64,000 nucleotides of DNA from Citrifermentans bemidjiense Bem (GTDB taxonomy: Bacteria > Desulfobacterota > Desulfuromonadia > Geobacterales > Geobacteraceae): positions 682,001 to 746,000 of the forward strand of contig NC_011146.1 in NCBI RefSeq assembly GCF_000020725.1. Reading direction: 5' to 3'. Under the pieces are notes generated by a model. It was not told where the DNA came from and made no database searches. It saw only the letters and a program-made list of their open reading frames with translations. Position numbers and translations under genes: made by a program. How positions within the stretch are numbered: position 1 is the first letter of the stretch; each line of letters opens with the position of its first letter. Below are positions 46,905 through 55,312 of the stretch, one piece after another.

Positions 46905-46972
46905 CACCCTCCCTAGCCCCTGCTTAGCGGCCTTTGCCAGCCCCTAGTCCCCAGTCCCTAGCCCCTGCCTAA
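46905..46972. repeat. Low-complexity CCCTAGCCCCTG repeat
   Basis: CCCTAGCCCCTGCTTAGCGG is followed after ~27 bp by a near copy CCCTAGCCCCTGCCTAACGG, with CCCCTAGTCCCCAGT between. It fills the gap between yjbQ and the next gene. Confidence 0.6.
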
Positions 46973-47463
46973 CGGTCCTTCTTGAAAAAGTTGTTCCTCA
47001 TCTTGCCGAGATACTTGTTGAGCGGGTTGGTGCGGGCCAGGAAGGGTAGCACCGGCTTGTCGCGCTGCCCCAGGGCCTGCAGGATCCTGGTGATGCCGGC
47101 GTGGCGCCCGACCCTGAGCCCGAGGTTGAAGATGCGCACCGCCTCCTTTTTGCGCCCGGAGATCAGGTAGATGGTTCCCAGCCGCAGGAAGTGGTTCGGG
47201 TTCCTTGGCTCGCTCCTGATCGCCTCCTGGCACAGGGCCACCCCCGCCTTGTCGTTGCCGGTGTAGTGTGTGAGCGCCAGTGCGAACTGCGAAAGGTGCT
47301 CGGGCGAGCGCTTTTGGTCCAGTGCTGCCCGCAGGAGCCTGAACGCCACGGCGAAGTTCCTTGTCTGTAGCGCCTCGGATCCCTGCCGGTACAACTCTTC
47401 GGCATCGGTTTCGCCGACCTTCCCGCCGGTACCCGCCTGTAGGTAATTTTCGGATCTGCTCAT
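46969..47463 (-). CDS. Small TPR-repeat protein
   Basis: 164 residues starting MSRSENYLQAGTGGKVGETD, with three or four TPR units (ELYRQGSEALQTRNFAVAFR, HFLRLGTIYLISGRKKEAVR) and a basic C-terminus (YLGKMRNNFFKKDR). No signal peptide or membrane helix. It is likely an adaptor; partner unknown. ATG at 47463 has GGGGGCGGGG upstream. Confidence 0.8.
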   Translation of the reverse strand: MSRSENYLQAGTGGKVGETDAEELYRQGSEALQTRNFAVAFRLLRAALDQKRSPEHLSQFALALTHYTGNDKAGVALCQEAIRSEPRNPNHFLRLGTIYLISGRKKEAVRIFNLGLRVGRHAGITRILQALGQRDKPVLPFLARTNPLNKYLGKMRNNFFKKDR

Positions 47464-47618
47464 GTCCCCGCCCCCGGTTTCCGATGGCCCCGCAGCCGGC
47501 AAGGCAACACGCCCCGCTGCGTTAGGATTGTAAACTATAGCATTTAATCTTGGTAAAAACAGCACTGGCGCGGGGTCGCGCCGGGCCCGGCGCGCTTTTA
47601 GCTCATGAGCGGCCGGGG

Positions 47619-47647
47619 TTGAAAAAAATAAGGAATTGTGCTCTAAT
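47619..47647 (+). promoter_or_regulatory. Promoter of folK with almost no leader
   Basis: TTGAAA (47619-47624), 17 bp, TCTAAT (47642-47647). The expected +1 is about 47654, two bases before the GTG start, and there is no ribosome-binding site. Confidence 0.6.
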
Positions 47648-47655
47648 CCCACGCT

Positions 47656-48144
47656 GTGGAAGAGCGCGCCTACATAGGGTTGGGGAGCAACCTCGGCGAC
47701 CGCGAGCTGAAGCTACTGATGGCCGTCGCCGAACTGGGGAAGCTCCCCGGAACGCGGGTCACCGGCGTGTCCCAGTTCTACGAGACCGAGCCCGTGGGGG
47801 GCGTTCCCCAGGACAACTTCTACAACGCCGTGGCGCGCATTGAAACGACACTCTCTCCTTTCCTGCTCCTGGACGAGTTGAAGCGGGTGGAGACCGAAGT
47901 CTTCCAGCGCAAGCCTTCAGAGCGCTGGGGCGCCCGCAGCATGGACCTGGACATCCTCCTCTACGGGGAGCTGGTGCTCGACTCGGACCGGCTCACCATT
48001 CCGCACCCGCGCCTGGCGGAGCGGCGTTTCGCGCTGCAGCCGCTGGCCGACCTCGCCCCCGACCTAGTGTATCCCGTCACAGGCAAAACCGTCTCGCAGC
48101 TTTTGGCTGCACTTACCGCCACCGAGAAGGTGGTCAAGCTTTAG
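47656..48144 (+). CDS. folK: 2-amino-4-hydroxy-6-hydroxymethyldihydropteridine pyrophosphokinase
   Basis: 162 residues: GLGSNLGDRE at the start, YETEPVGGVPQDNFYNAVAR in the middle, and the HPPK signature RWGARSMDLDILLYGE. It transfers pyrophosphate from ATP to the pterin in folate synthesis. GTG start at 47656 with no ribosome-binding site; the promoter suggests a near-leaderless mRNA. First gene of a folK-YHS-tal run. Confidence 0.95.
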   Translation: MEERAYIGLGSNLGDRELKLLMAVAELGKLPGTRVTGVSQFYETEPVGGVPQDNFYNAVARIETTLSPFLLLDELKRVETEVFQRKPSERWGARSMDLDILLYGELVLDSDRLTIPHPRLAERRFALQPLADLAPDLVYPVTGKTVSQLLAALTATEKVVKL

Positions 48145-48153
48145 GGGGAAGGT

Positions 48154-48390
48154 GTGAAGATACTGATCTGGGTGCTCCTTGGCTACCTCGCCTACCGGAT
48201 GCTCAAGGGGAAGTCCGAGGCGAAGATCGCCAAAAAGGAACCGGCCGCGGCGGAGACCTTCCAGGATCCGGTTTGCGGCGTGTATATATCGGAGGCCGAC
48301 GCGGTGGTCGGCAATCTGGCAGGAAGACGCTATCACTTCTGCTCCATGGACTGCCTCAGGCGGTTCGAGCAGATTCAGCAGCAGAGGTAA
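48154..48390 (+). CDS. Small membrane-anchored YHS/TRASH-like protein
   Basis: 78 residues: N-terminal hydrophobic helix (about 2-18), short basic linker, then [16 protein letters not shown] and [12 protein letters not shown], a YHS/TRASH-type metal-binding pattern with three cysteines. Similar short proteins (PP0621-like) are widespread and uncharacterised. GTG start with AGGGGGAAGG upstream, nine bases after folK. Confidence 0.75.
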   Translation: MKILIWVLLGYLAYRMLKGKSEAKIAKKEPAAAETFQDPVCGVYISEADAVVGNLAGRRYHFCSMDCLRRFEQIQQQR

Positions 48391-48412
48391 CAACAAACCA
48401 AGCGGAGGAAAG

Positions 48413-49057
48413 ATGAAGTTTTTTATCGACACAGCGGACGTTAAGGAAATTCGGGAGGCAAACGAGCTCGGGCTGGTGGACGGTGTGACCACCAATCCGT
48501 CCCTGATCGCCAAAAGCGGCCGGCGCTTCGAAGAAGTCATCAAGGAAATCACCGGGATCGTGGACGGCCCCATCTCGGCGGAAGTGATCTCCCTCGAGCA
48601 CGACGGCATGATCGCCGAGGCGACCGAGCTGGCGAAGATCCACCCGAACATCGTCATCAAGCTGCCGATGACCCCGGAAGGTCTCAAAGCCACGAAGACC
48701 CTCTACAAGCGCGGGATCAAGACCAACGTGACGCTGATCTTCACCCCGATGCAGGCACTTCTGGCCGCCAAAGCCGGCGCCACCTACGTCTCCCCGTTCG
48801 TGGGGAGGCTGGACGACATCTCCCAGAACGGCATGGGGATCATCCAGGAAATCAGGACCATTTTCGACAACTACGGCATGGACGCCGAGATCATCGTGGC
48901 CAGCATCAGGAACCCGATCCACGTGCTCGACTCCGCGCTGATCGGCGCCGACGTCTGCACCATCCCGTACTCCGTGATGCTGCAGCTCGCCAAGCACCCG
49001 CTGACCGACGCCGGGATCAAGAAGTTCCTCGAAGACTGGGAGAAGGTTCCCAAGTAG
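48413..49057 (+). CDS. tal: Transaldolase, short (TalC/FSA-like) type
   Basis: 214 residues starting [20 protein letters not shown], the classical opening of the small transaldolase group. [13 protein letters not shown], the Schiff-base lysine in [12 protein letters not shown], and [20 protein letters not shown] are visible. It exchanges three-carbon units in the non-oxidative pentose phosphate pathway. AGCGGAGGAAAG is an ideal ribosome-binding site. Confidence 0.95.
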   Translation: MKFFIDTADVKEIREANELGLVDGVTTNPSLIAKSGRRFEEVIKEITGIVDGPISAEVISLEHDGMIAEATELAKIHPNIVIKLPMTPEGLKATKTLYKRGIKTNVTLIFTPMQALLAAKAGATYVSPFVGRLDDISQNGMGIIQEIRTIFDNYGMDAEIIVASIRNPIHVLDSALIGADVCTIPYSVMLQLAKHPLTDAGIKKFLEDWEKVPK

Positions 49058-49066
49058 CCGCAACCG

Positions 49067-49118
49067 AAAAAGGGGACAGGCTACTTTTTGAAAACAAAAA
49101 GTAGCCTGTCCCCCTTTT
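49067..49118. repeat. GGGGACAGGCTACTTTTT hairpin repeat
   Basis: A 23-bp stem (49067-49089 with 49096-49118) around GAAAAC, ending in T-runs on both sides, so it can also terminate tal. One arm recurs at 40280-40301. Confidence 0.88.
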
Positions 49119-49172
49119 ACAGAAAATGTGCCAATGGGGGCGGGTCCTGGACCCGCCCTTGTTTTACCCGGG

Positions 49173-49799
49173 TTACTTGGGCTGGGCTTCGCCGGCGCCG
49201 CAGTTGCCGTTTCTGCGCTGCCACCAGACGTAGACGGCGATCAGAAGGGCGCTCACAACCACCACGCCGAGAACGGCCTGGTGCGAGTACTTCATGATCA
49301 GCTCCTGATTGCTGCCGATGACGTAGCCGATGACGGTGAGAACGGTGCACCAGATGCCGGCGCCGAGCAGGGTGTAGAGGGAGAACCTCAGGTGGTTCAT
49401 GCCCGAAAGCCCCGCCGGGAGCGAGATGAGGTGCCTGACCACCGGCAGGAGCCTACCTATGAAGGTCGAGATCTCGCCGTGCTTCAGGAAGAATTTCTCC
49501 ACCTTGGCGAACTTCTCCTCGGTGATGAAGACGTACTTTCCGTACTTGAGCACCAGGGGGCGCCCCAGGTAATGCGCGGCGTAATAGTTCGCGTAGGCGC
49601 CGATCAGGCTCCCCGCGGTGCCGCAGAGTATCGCCAAGGCCATGTTCATCTGTCCCTGCTGGGCCAGGTACCCTGCCGGGGGCATCACCAGCTCGCTGGG
49701 GATGGGGATGATGGAACTTTCCATCGCCATCAGGAGGAATATGCCGGGATACCCCAGCGCCCCGATGGTCTGTAACAGCCAATCCACTACTGCATGCAT
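49173..49799 (-). CDS. DedA-family membrane protein
   Basis: 208 residues with four to five membrane helices and the DedA/SNARE-associated (VTT) signatures: MESSIIPIPSELVMPPAGYL, GSLIGAYANYYAAHYLGR and FIGRLLPVVRHLISLPAGLS. DedA proteins are membrane transporters or flippases for lipids such as undecaprenyl phosphate. ATG at 49799 follows AAAGGAGAGCGAG; an ATG 36 bases earlier lacks a ribosome-binding site. It has a basic/polar C-terminus. Confidence 0.92.
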   Translation of the reverse strand: MHAVVDWLLQTIGALGYPGIFLLMAMESSIIPIPSELVMPPAGYLAQQGQMNMALAILCGTAGSLIGAYANYYAAHYLGRPLVLKYGKYVFITEEKFAKVEKFFLKHGEISTFIGRLLPVVRHLISLPAGLSGMNHLRFSLYTLLGAGIWCTVLTVIGYVIGSNQELIMKYSHQAVLGVVVVSALLIAVYVWWQRRNGNCGAGEAQPK

Positions 49800-49917
49800 T
49801 TCTCGCTCTCCTTTTCGCTTTCTGCGCGGCGTCATTCTATTACAGATCGCGGCAAAAAGACGACTAAATTAATCTGTTCTTCCGAAGCCGCCGGACTTTT
49901 TATCACCCAAGGGGACC

Positions 49918-51564
49918 ATGGAAAAAGAAATCTACGTAATCGGCCACAAGAATCCCGACACCGACTCGGTCGCCTCGGCCATAGCCTATGCCCGCTTGAA
50001 ACGTGAGCTGGGCGAGGAGAGGGTAACCGCAGCCATGGCCGGCGGTCTTAACCCGCAGACCACCTGGCTTCTTTCCCGGCTTGGGATCAAGGCGCCGCTT
50101 TATCTGGCCGACGTGCATCCCAAGGTGCGCGACGTGATCCAGCGGACCCCGGTCACGGTGCAGGAGGCGGCGCCGCTTCTGACCGCCCTGGAGCTCTTCC
50201 ACCACCACGGCATCAGGATTCTGCCGGTCCTGGACCAGCGGGGGGCGCCGACCGGGGTGATACCGCTTTTGAAGATCGCGGAGCGCTCGCTTGCGACCGG
50301 ACCGGCGTCGCTACGGCTCGTCACCGCGTCGCTCGATTCGCTCGCCGCCTGCCTCGAAGCGAGCTTTCTCGCCGGCTCCGGTGAAGCCGCGGTGGAGACG
50401 CTACACCTTTTCGTCGGGGCCATGGCGGAGGAGTCCTTCAACGCCAAGATAGCAGGGTTCGACCCGGTGAACCTCGTGGTGGTTACCGGCGACAGGCGCT
50501 CGATCCAGCTCTCGGCGATCGAGCGGGGAGTGCGCCTTCTGGTCGTAACCGGCGGGCTCGCCGTGGACGAGGAGGTGGTGCGCCTGGCCGCGGAAAACGG
50601 GGTGGCGCTTTTGTCCACGCCGCTCGACACCGCGGCGACCGTGTCGCGGGCCAGGCTCGCGACCCCGGCCGGACACCTCGCCGAGCCCGGTTTCGAGAGC
50701 GTCACCGTGGGGGCGCCGCTCGGGCGCCTCAGGGAGAAGCTCCTGCACTCGGGGGAGACCGCCGTGCTGGTCCTCGAGGAGGACGGAACCCTTGCCGGCG
50801 TCGCCACCAAGTCGTCGCTCTTCGCGCCGCTCCCTTACGCGCTGATACTGGTGGACCACAACGAGCTCTCGCAGTCGGTGCCGGGGGCGGAGGATCTGGA
50901 GATCCTGGAGGTCGTCGACCACCACAAGCTGGGGAACCCCCCTACCAGCAACCCCATCCCCTTCATCACGGCCCCGGTGGGGAGCACCTGCACCATCGTC
51001 GCCTCTCTTTACGAGGAGCACCGGGTGACGCCCCCCTCCGACATCGCGGCGCTTCTTTTGGCGGGGATACTATCCGACACCGTCATCCTCAAGTCCCCGA
51101 CCACCACCGGCAGGGACCGCGACGCAGTTTCGAGGTTAGCCGCGCTGGCGGGGCTCGACTGGCAGGCGTTCGGCGCCGAGATCTTCGCCGCCTCGGGGGC
51201 GCTCTCCGGCTACGGGAGCCCCGACCGCGTGGTCGTCTCCGACTTCAAGCTCTTCAACCAGGGGGAGATCCGCTTCGGCGTGGGTCAGGTCGAGGTGTTC
51301 GGCTTTGCCGAGTTCGAGGAGATGAAGGCGGATCTCAGGGGAGCGCTCGCCTCCCTGCGCGAGAAGGAGGGGCTGGAAGTCGCGGGGCTCATGGTCACCG
51401 ACATCTCCAGCGAGAGCACCATGTTCCTCATGGAGGGGGGGCAGGGGTACAGCCGCTTCATGGGGTACCCCCAGCCCGAGCCGCAGGTATTCGAGATGAA
51501 AGGGGTCATGTCGCGCAAGAAACAGCTGGTGCCGCACCTGATCAAGGTGCTGGGGGGACGCTAA
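49918..51564 (+). CDS. Family II inorganic pyrophosphatase with CBS/DRTGG regulatory insert
   Basis: 548 residues, much longer than plain family II enzymes (about 310). N-terminal DHH domain with YVIGHKNPDTDSVASAIAYA (metal-binding His and Asp); between about 70 and 300 lie CBS repeats (VHPKVRDVIQRTPVTV, SVTVGAPLGRLREKL) with a DRTGG-type domain; then the second part of the DHH domain (ILEVVDHHKLGNPPTSNPIP) and DHHA2 at the C-terminus. Such enzymes hydrolyse cytoplasmic pyrophosphate with Mn or Co and are inhibited or activated by adenine nucleotides on the insert. The methyltransferase/MTHFR fusion gene begins one base after its stop. Confidence 0.93.
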   Translation: MEKEIYVIGHKNPDTDSVASAIAYARLKRELGEERVTAAMAGGLNPQTTWLLSRLGIKAPLYLADVHPKVRDVIQRTPVTVQEAAPLLTALELFHHHGIRILPVLDQRGAPTGVIPLLKIAERSLATGPASLRLVTASLDSLAACLEASFLAGSGEAAVETLHLFVGAMAEESFNAKIAGFDPVNLVVVTGDRRSIQLSAIERGVRLLVVTGGLAVDEEVVRLAAENGVALLSTPLDTAATVSRARLATPAGHLAEPGFESVTVGAPLGRLREKLLHSGETAVLVLEEDGTLAGVATKSSLFAPLPYALILVDHNELSQSVPGAEDLEILEVVDHHKLGNPPTSNPIPFITAPVGSTCTIVASLYEEHRVTPPSDIAALLLAGILSDTVILKSPTTTGRDRDAVSRLAALAGLDWQAFGAEIFAASGALSGYGSPDRVVVSDFKLFNQGEIRFGVGQVEVFGFAEFEEMKADLRGALASLREKEGLEVAGLMVTDISSESTMFLMEGGQGYSRFMGYPQPEPQVFEMKGVMSRKKQLVPHLIKVLGGR

Positions 51565-51565
51565 C

Positions 51566-53398
51566 ATGGGCGGATCTTTTCTGGAGCGGGTGGCGCATGA
51601 GGTGCTGATCGGCGACGGCGCCATAGGGACCATGCTTTATGCGAAGGGCGTGGCGCTAGACGCCAACTTCGAGCACCTGAACCTGGTGCGGCCGCAACTG
51701 GTGCTCGACCTGCACGCCGAGTACCTGGCGGCGGGAGCGCAGGTGATCGAGACCAACACCTTCGGCGCCAACTACGCCAAGCTCTCCGCCATCGGCATCG
51801 GCGGCAAGGTGGCCGACATCAACCGCCAGGGGGCGATCCTCGCCCGCCGCGCCGCTAAGGTGCGCGACGTCTTCGTCGCCGGTTCCATGGGACCCATGGG
51901 TCGCGGCAAGCAGGAGATGAGCGCCGACCAGGTGCGCGACTCCTTCCGCCTCCAGGCAGCGGCCCTCGCCGAGGGCGGCGTGGATCTCCTCATCCTGGAA
52001 ACCTTCTCCGAACTGGACGAGCTGGAAACGGCGCTCTCTGCTGCCCGCGAGACCGGGCTCCCCGTGGTGGCGAACCTTGCCTTCGGGGAAGGTTCGAGGC
52101 TTGCCGGCGGCATCGAGGCCGAGGACGCGGCTCTGAGACTCGCCGCGGCCGGCGCGAGCCTCGTGGGCGCCAACTGCGGCGCCGGCCCCCTGGAGCTCCT
52201 CGCCACCCTGAAGCGGATCGCTGCGGTCACGGACCTTCCCCTGGCCGCCTACCCCAACTCCGGCTTCCCCGAATACGTCGACGGGCGTTACATCTACCGG
52301 ACCACCCCCGACTACTTCGCCGCCCGGGCCGAGGAAATGGTCGCGGCAGGCGCCGTCTTGGTGGGAGGGTGCTGCGGCACCACCCCTGAGCATATCCGGG
52401 TCATGGCACAGCGCCTTAAGGGAGCCCGTCCCGCAGCGCGCGTAGCCGTCGGCGCCGTGAGCCGCACCCCCGCCTCGGAAAAGGCCAAGACTGCAGCCTC
52501 CGGTTTTCTCGACCTCTGGGGGAAGGAGATGGTGGTCACCGTCGAGCTTGACCCACCGAAGGGGCTCGACTGCAGCAGGATACTGGCCGGGAGCCGCGCA
52601 CTCAAAGAGGCCGGTGCCGACGCCATCAACCTCGCCGAAAACCCGCTGGCGCGCGTGCGCATGGGGAACCTGGCGCTCGCCTCCCTGATCCGGCGCGATG
52701 TCGGGATCGAGGTCATCGCCCATATCACCTGCCGCGACCGCAACTTGATCGGGCTTCAATCCGACCTGATGGGGGCGAGCCTTCTGGGAGTGAGCTCCAT
52801 CCTCGCCGTAACCGGTGACCCGGCGAGCCTCGGCGAGGAGGCCGGCGCCTCCTCCGTCTTCGACCTCAACTCCTTCACGCTGATCAAGCTCTTGAGCGAC
52901 CTGAACCGCGGCGTCAACGCGCTGGGAAACCCCATCGGCGCCGGCACCGGATTCACCATCGGCGCCGCCTTCAATCCCAACACCCAGAAGATGGAGGTGC
53001 AGGTGGCGCGGCTCGCGAAGAAGGTGGCCAACGGCGCCTGCTTCGCCCAGACCCAGCCCATCTACGACCTGGAGCGGTTCGAGCAGATGATGGAGCAGAC
53101 CGCGCACCTGGGGATACCTATCCTACCCGGCGTGCTCCCCTTGGTGAGCGGCCGCAACGCCGAATTCCTGCACAACGAAGTCCCCGGCATCACCATTCCT
53201 GACGGCATAAGGGCTCGGATGGCGGGTAAGACGGGGGAGGAAGGGGTACGCGAGGGGCTGGCCATCGCCCGCGAATTCATCGAGGCGACTATGGGGAGGG
53301 TGGGTGGATTCTACCTGATACCCCCCTTCGGGAAGTACGAGATCGCCGTAGAGTTGGTGAAGTTCATAAAATCAAGGGCGGAACACAGAGGTCACTGA
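51566..53398 (+). CDS. Bifunctional homocysteine S-methyltransferase / methylenetetrahydrofolate reductase
   Basis: 610 residues. Residues 1-290 are a homocysteine methyltransferase domain with the zinc cysteines in VGANCGAGP and VGGCCGTTPEHI. From about 315 a MetF-like domain follows (VTVELDPPKGLDCSRILAGS and IGAAFNPN), which reduces methylene-THF. The fusion makes methyl groups and passes them towards methionine; bifunctional proteins of this layout (YitJ-like) occur in several anaerobes. The last residues (EHRGH) are encoded by the CCTCTGTG-family repeat, so the native C-terminus may have been altered. Follows the pyrophosphatase by one base. Confidence 0.93.
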   Translation: MGGSFLERVAHEVLIGDGAIGTMLYAKGVALDANFEHLNLVRPQLVLDLHAEYLAAGAQVIETNTFGANYAKLSAIGIGGKVADINRQGAILARRAAKVRDVFVAGSMGPMGRGKQEMSADQVRDSFRLQAAALAEGGVDLLILETFSELDELETALSAARETGLPVVANLAFGEGSRLAGGIEAEDAALRLAAAGASLVGANCGAGPLELLATLKRIAAVTDLPLAAYPNSGFPEYVDGRYIYRTTPDYFAARAEEMVAAGAVLVGGCCGTTPEHIRVMAQRLKGARPAARVAVGAVSRTPASEKAKTAASGFLDLWGKEMVVTVELDPPKGLDCSRILAGSRALKEAGADAINLAENPLARVRMGNLALASLIRRDVGIEVIAHITCRDRNLIGLQSDLMGASLLGVSSILAVTGDPASLGEEAGASSVFDLNSFTLIKLLSDLNRGVNALGNPIGAGTGFTIGAAFNPNTQKMEVQVARLAKKVANGACFAQTQPIYDLERFEQMMEQTAHLGIPILPGVLPLVSGRNAEFLHNEVPGITIPDGIRARMAGKTGEEGVREGLAIAREFIEATMGRVGGFYLIPPFGKYEIAVELVKFIKSRAEHRGH

Positions 53399-53503
53399 GG
53401 TCACAGAGGAAGGCGAAAAACTTTTGGTTTAACCCAAAAACGCCTTTGCTTTTGGATTTTCCTCTGTGTACCTCTGTGTCCTCTGTGGTGAGTGCCTTTA
53501 AAG
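53384..53503. repeat. CCTCTGTG-family inverted repeat
   Basis: Left arm ACACAGAGG-TCACTGAGG-TCACAGAGGA (53384-53410) and right arm TCCTCTGTG-TACCTCTGTG-TCCTCTGTGG (53459-53488) can pair across a ~48-nt loop. Related sequence lies at 56403-56459. The left arm includes the stop codon of the upstream gene. Confidence 0.85.
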
Positions 53504-53550
53504 TTAGCCGTATTTGACATGCATCAATTTATTACCGGACAAAGGAGCAG

Positions 53551-54258
53551 ATGATGACTGAAGCTATGACCAAGAAAGATATCCCCACTAAAGGCGCGAT
53601 CCTCCAGCGCGACCGCGAAACCTACGCCATCGCGCCGCACATTCCGGGCGGCTTCACCGACACGGCGACGCTCAGGAAGATCTGCGACGTGGCGGACAAG
53701 TACAACCTGGCTCTCAAAATCACCTCGGCGCAGCGTATCGCCATGATCGGCGCCAAGGAAGAAGAGCTGGACGCCATCTGGAGCGACTTGGCGCAGAACC
53801 CCGGCGCGGCCATCGGTCTTTGCGTCAGGAGCGTCAAGGTCTGCCCGGGCACCCAGCACTGCAAGAGGGCGGTACTCGATTCCGCGTCGCTCGGCCTCAA
53901 GCTGGACCGGATCTACCACGCCATGGAACTTCCCAACAAGATGAAGATGGGGGTCTCCGGCTGCCTCCTTTCCTGCTCGGAGTCGGGCGTGAAGGACATC
54001 GGCATCGTCGGGCACAACAAGGGCTGGCGCATCTTCGTAGGCGGCAACGCCGGCCCCAGGCCGCGCCTGGGCGAAATGCTGGTGGACAACGTGCAGAGCG
54101 AGGAAGAGGTGCTGGAGATCGTCGCCAAGGTGGTCGATTTTTACAAGAACGATCCGCAGCAGGGGCGCATCGGCAAGCTGGTAGAGGAGATGGGGATAGA
54201 GGCTTTCCGTGCCAAGGTCCTGGGAACCGCTGCCGCAGCGGCAGGGAGCGCCAAGTAA
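53551..54258 (+). CDS. Small sirohaem nitrite/sulfite reductase-like protein
   Basis: 235 residues, about half the size of a normal sulfite reductase subunit: one ferredoxin-like half (FTDTATLRKICDVADKYNLA and LKITSAQRIAMIG) and one sirohaem-[4Fe-4S] half. The cluster cysteines are C-x5-C in VCPGTQHCKRA and C-x3-C in GVSGCLLSCSES. It resembles the small monomeric assimilatory-type sulfite reductases of sulfate reducers and archaea; substrate is unproven. No electron donor subunit is adjacent. GGAG precedes two successive ATGs (53551, 53554). ttcA follows 47 bp on. Confidence 0.85.
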   Translation: MMTEAMTKKDIPTKGAILQRDRETYAIAPHIPGGFTDTATLRKICDVADKYNLALKITSAQRIAMIGAKEEELDAIWSDLAQNPGAAIGLCVRSVKVCPGTQHCKRAVLDSASLGLKLDRIYHAMELPNKMKMGVSGCLLSCSESGVKDIGIVGHNKGWRIFVGGNAGPRPRLGEMLVDNVQSEEEVLEIVAKVVDFYKNDPQQGRIGKLVEEMGIEAFRAKVLGTAAAAAGSAK

Positions 54259-54305
54259 TATGGACGCAAGTACGCAGGATCAGGCGCTCTCCGCGGGAGG
54301 TTGCC

Positions 54306-55073
54306 GTGGCGCTTATTGAGGACGCCGCCTTCACCCGGATCAAGAACCGGGTGGGGAAGGCCATAGCGGAGTTCGACCTGATCTCCGAGGGGGACCGGGT
54401 CGCGGTGGCGGTATCGGGGGGGAAGGATTCCTACACCATGCTGCACATGCTGGAGACCCTGAGAAGGCGCGCGCCGGTACGCTACGAGCTGGTGGCGATC
54501 AACATCGACTCCGGCTACCGCGGCTACCGCGCCGACATCATCGAGGAGCACCTGCGCGAGCACGGCTTCACCTATCACATGGAGAAGACCGACCACTACG
54601 ACATCATCTCCGAGAAGCGGCGCCCCAATTCCTCGTACTGCTCCATCTGCGCCAGGCTGAAGCGGGGGACGCTCTACACCCTGGCCCAGCAGTACGGCTG
54701 CAACAAGCTCGCGCTCGGGCACCACATGGATGACTTCATCGAGACCCTGCTCCTGAACCAGTTCTTCGTAGGCTCCCTGAAGGCGATGGCCCCGAGCATG
54801 CTGGCCGACAACGGCGTCACCACCGTGATCAGGCCTTTGGTTTACGTGCCGGAGAAGGAGATAATCCCGTTCTCGCGCAACAACCGCTTCCCCGTGGTCT
54901 GCTGCTGTTGCCCGGTCTGCGGCACCGCCGACCTGCAGCGAAAGAAGATGAAAGAGTTGCTGGAGACCTTGGAGCGGGACAACCCCCTGGTGAAGAAGAG
55001 CCTTTTGACCGCGCTCTCCAACGTGCATCCGCGCCATTTGCTGGACAAGGGGTTGACTAGGAAGCCTTCCTGA
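54306..55073 (+). CDS. ttcA: TtcA-family tRNA 2-thiocytidine synthetase
   Basis: 255 residues of the PP-loop ATPase family: AVSGGKDSYTMLHMLE binds ATP, CSIC (in SYCSICARLKRG) and the CCCCPVCG cluster near the C-terminus are the cysteine sites for an iron-sulfur cluster. It thiolates cytidine 32 of certain tRNAs. The GTG at 54306 has GGGAGG upstream. Members of this family in anaerobes can have other tRNA targets. Confidence 0.88.
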   Translation: MALIEDAAFTRIKNRVGKAIAEFDLISEGDRVAVAVSGGKDSYTMLHMLETLRRRAPVRYELVAINIDSGYRGYRADIIEEHLREHGFTYHMEKTDHYDIISEKRRPNSSYCSICARLKRGTLYTLAQQYGCNKLALGHHMDDFIETLLLNQFFVGSLKAMAPSMLADNGVTTVIRPLVYVPEKEIIPFSRNNRFPVVCCCCPVCGTADLQRKKMKELLETLERDNPLVKKSLLTALSNVHPRHLLDKGLTRKPS

Positions 55074-55156
55074 CGCAGATCGGCGACGATGTCCTTCACC
55101 GTCAGGTAGCCGCAGTAGATAACTATGGGAACTGCTCCTATGACCATCGGTTCCAT
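54842..55156 (-). CDS. Candidate small membrane protein, antisense to ttcA end (uncertain)
   Basis: From the ATG at 55156, preceded by an excellent GGAGGTGGCAAAC ribosome-binding site, the frame reads MEPMVIGAVPIVIYCGYLTV then KDIVADLRQEGF: a hydrophobic helix and a charged stretch with good codon use. Beyond about residue 37 the frame runs antisense through ttcA and looks non-coding up to its stop at 54842. It may be a small gene whose 3' part was lost or replaced. Confidence 0.3.
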   Translation of the reverse strand: MEPMVIGAVPIVIYCGYLTVKDIVADLRQEGFLVNPLSSKWRGCTLESAVKRLFFTRGLSRSKVSSNSFIFFRCRSAVPQTGQQQQTTGKRLLRENGIISFSGT

Positions 55157-55225
55157 GTTTGCCACCTCCATCCTTTGATGATGCAACCATATCAGGTGGT
55201 AGTGACAAAATAAGTCGCAAATGTT

Positions 55226-55260
55226 TTCCCTCCCCAAGAGAGTCGGGTGAGGGCGGCGCC
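55226..55260. repeat. Short copy of the CCCTCCCC/GGGTGAGGG repeat
   Basis: CCCTCCCCAAGAGAGTCGGG then TGAGGGCGGCGCC; same family as 4794-4835 and 28419-28462. Confidence 0.6.
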
Positions 55261-55312
55261 ATGTTAGTTAATGCCAGGCAGCTGGCTCTATATCGGTAGT
55301 GAAGGTGAGGAA

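Noticed and set aside
53514-53545. TTGACA before the sirohaem protein gene as a promoter
   Set aside because: No acceptable -10 hexamer at 15-19 bp spacing.
53820-54305. Upstream extension of ttcA into the sirohaem protein gene
   Set aside because: The extension overlaps the reductase in another frame; the GTG at 54306 has a proper ribosome-binding site.
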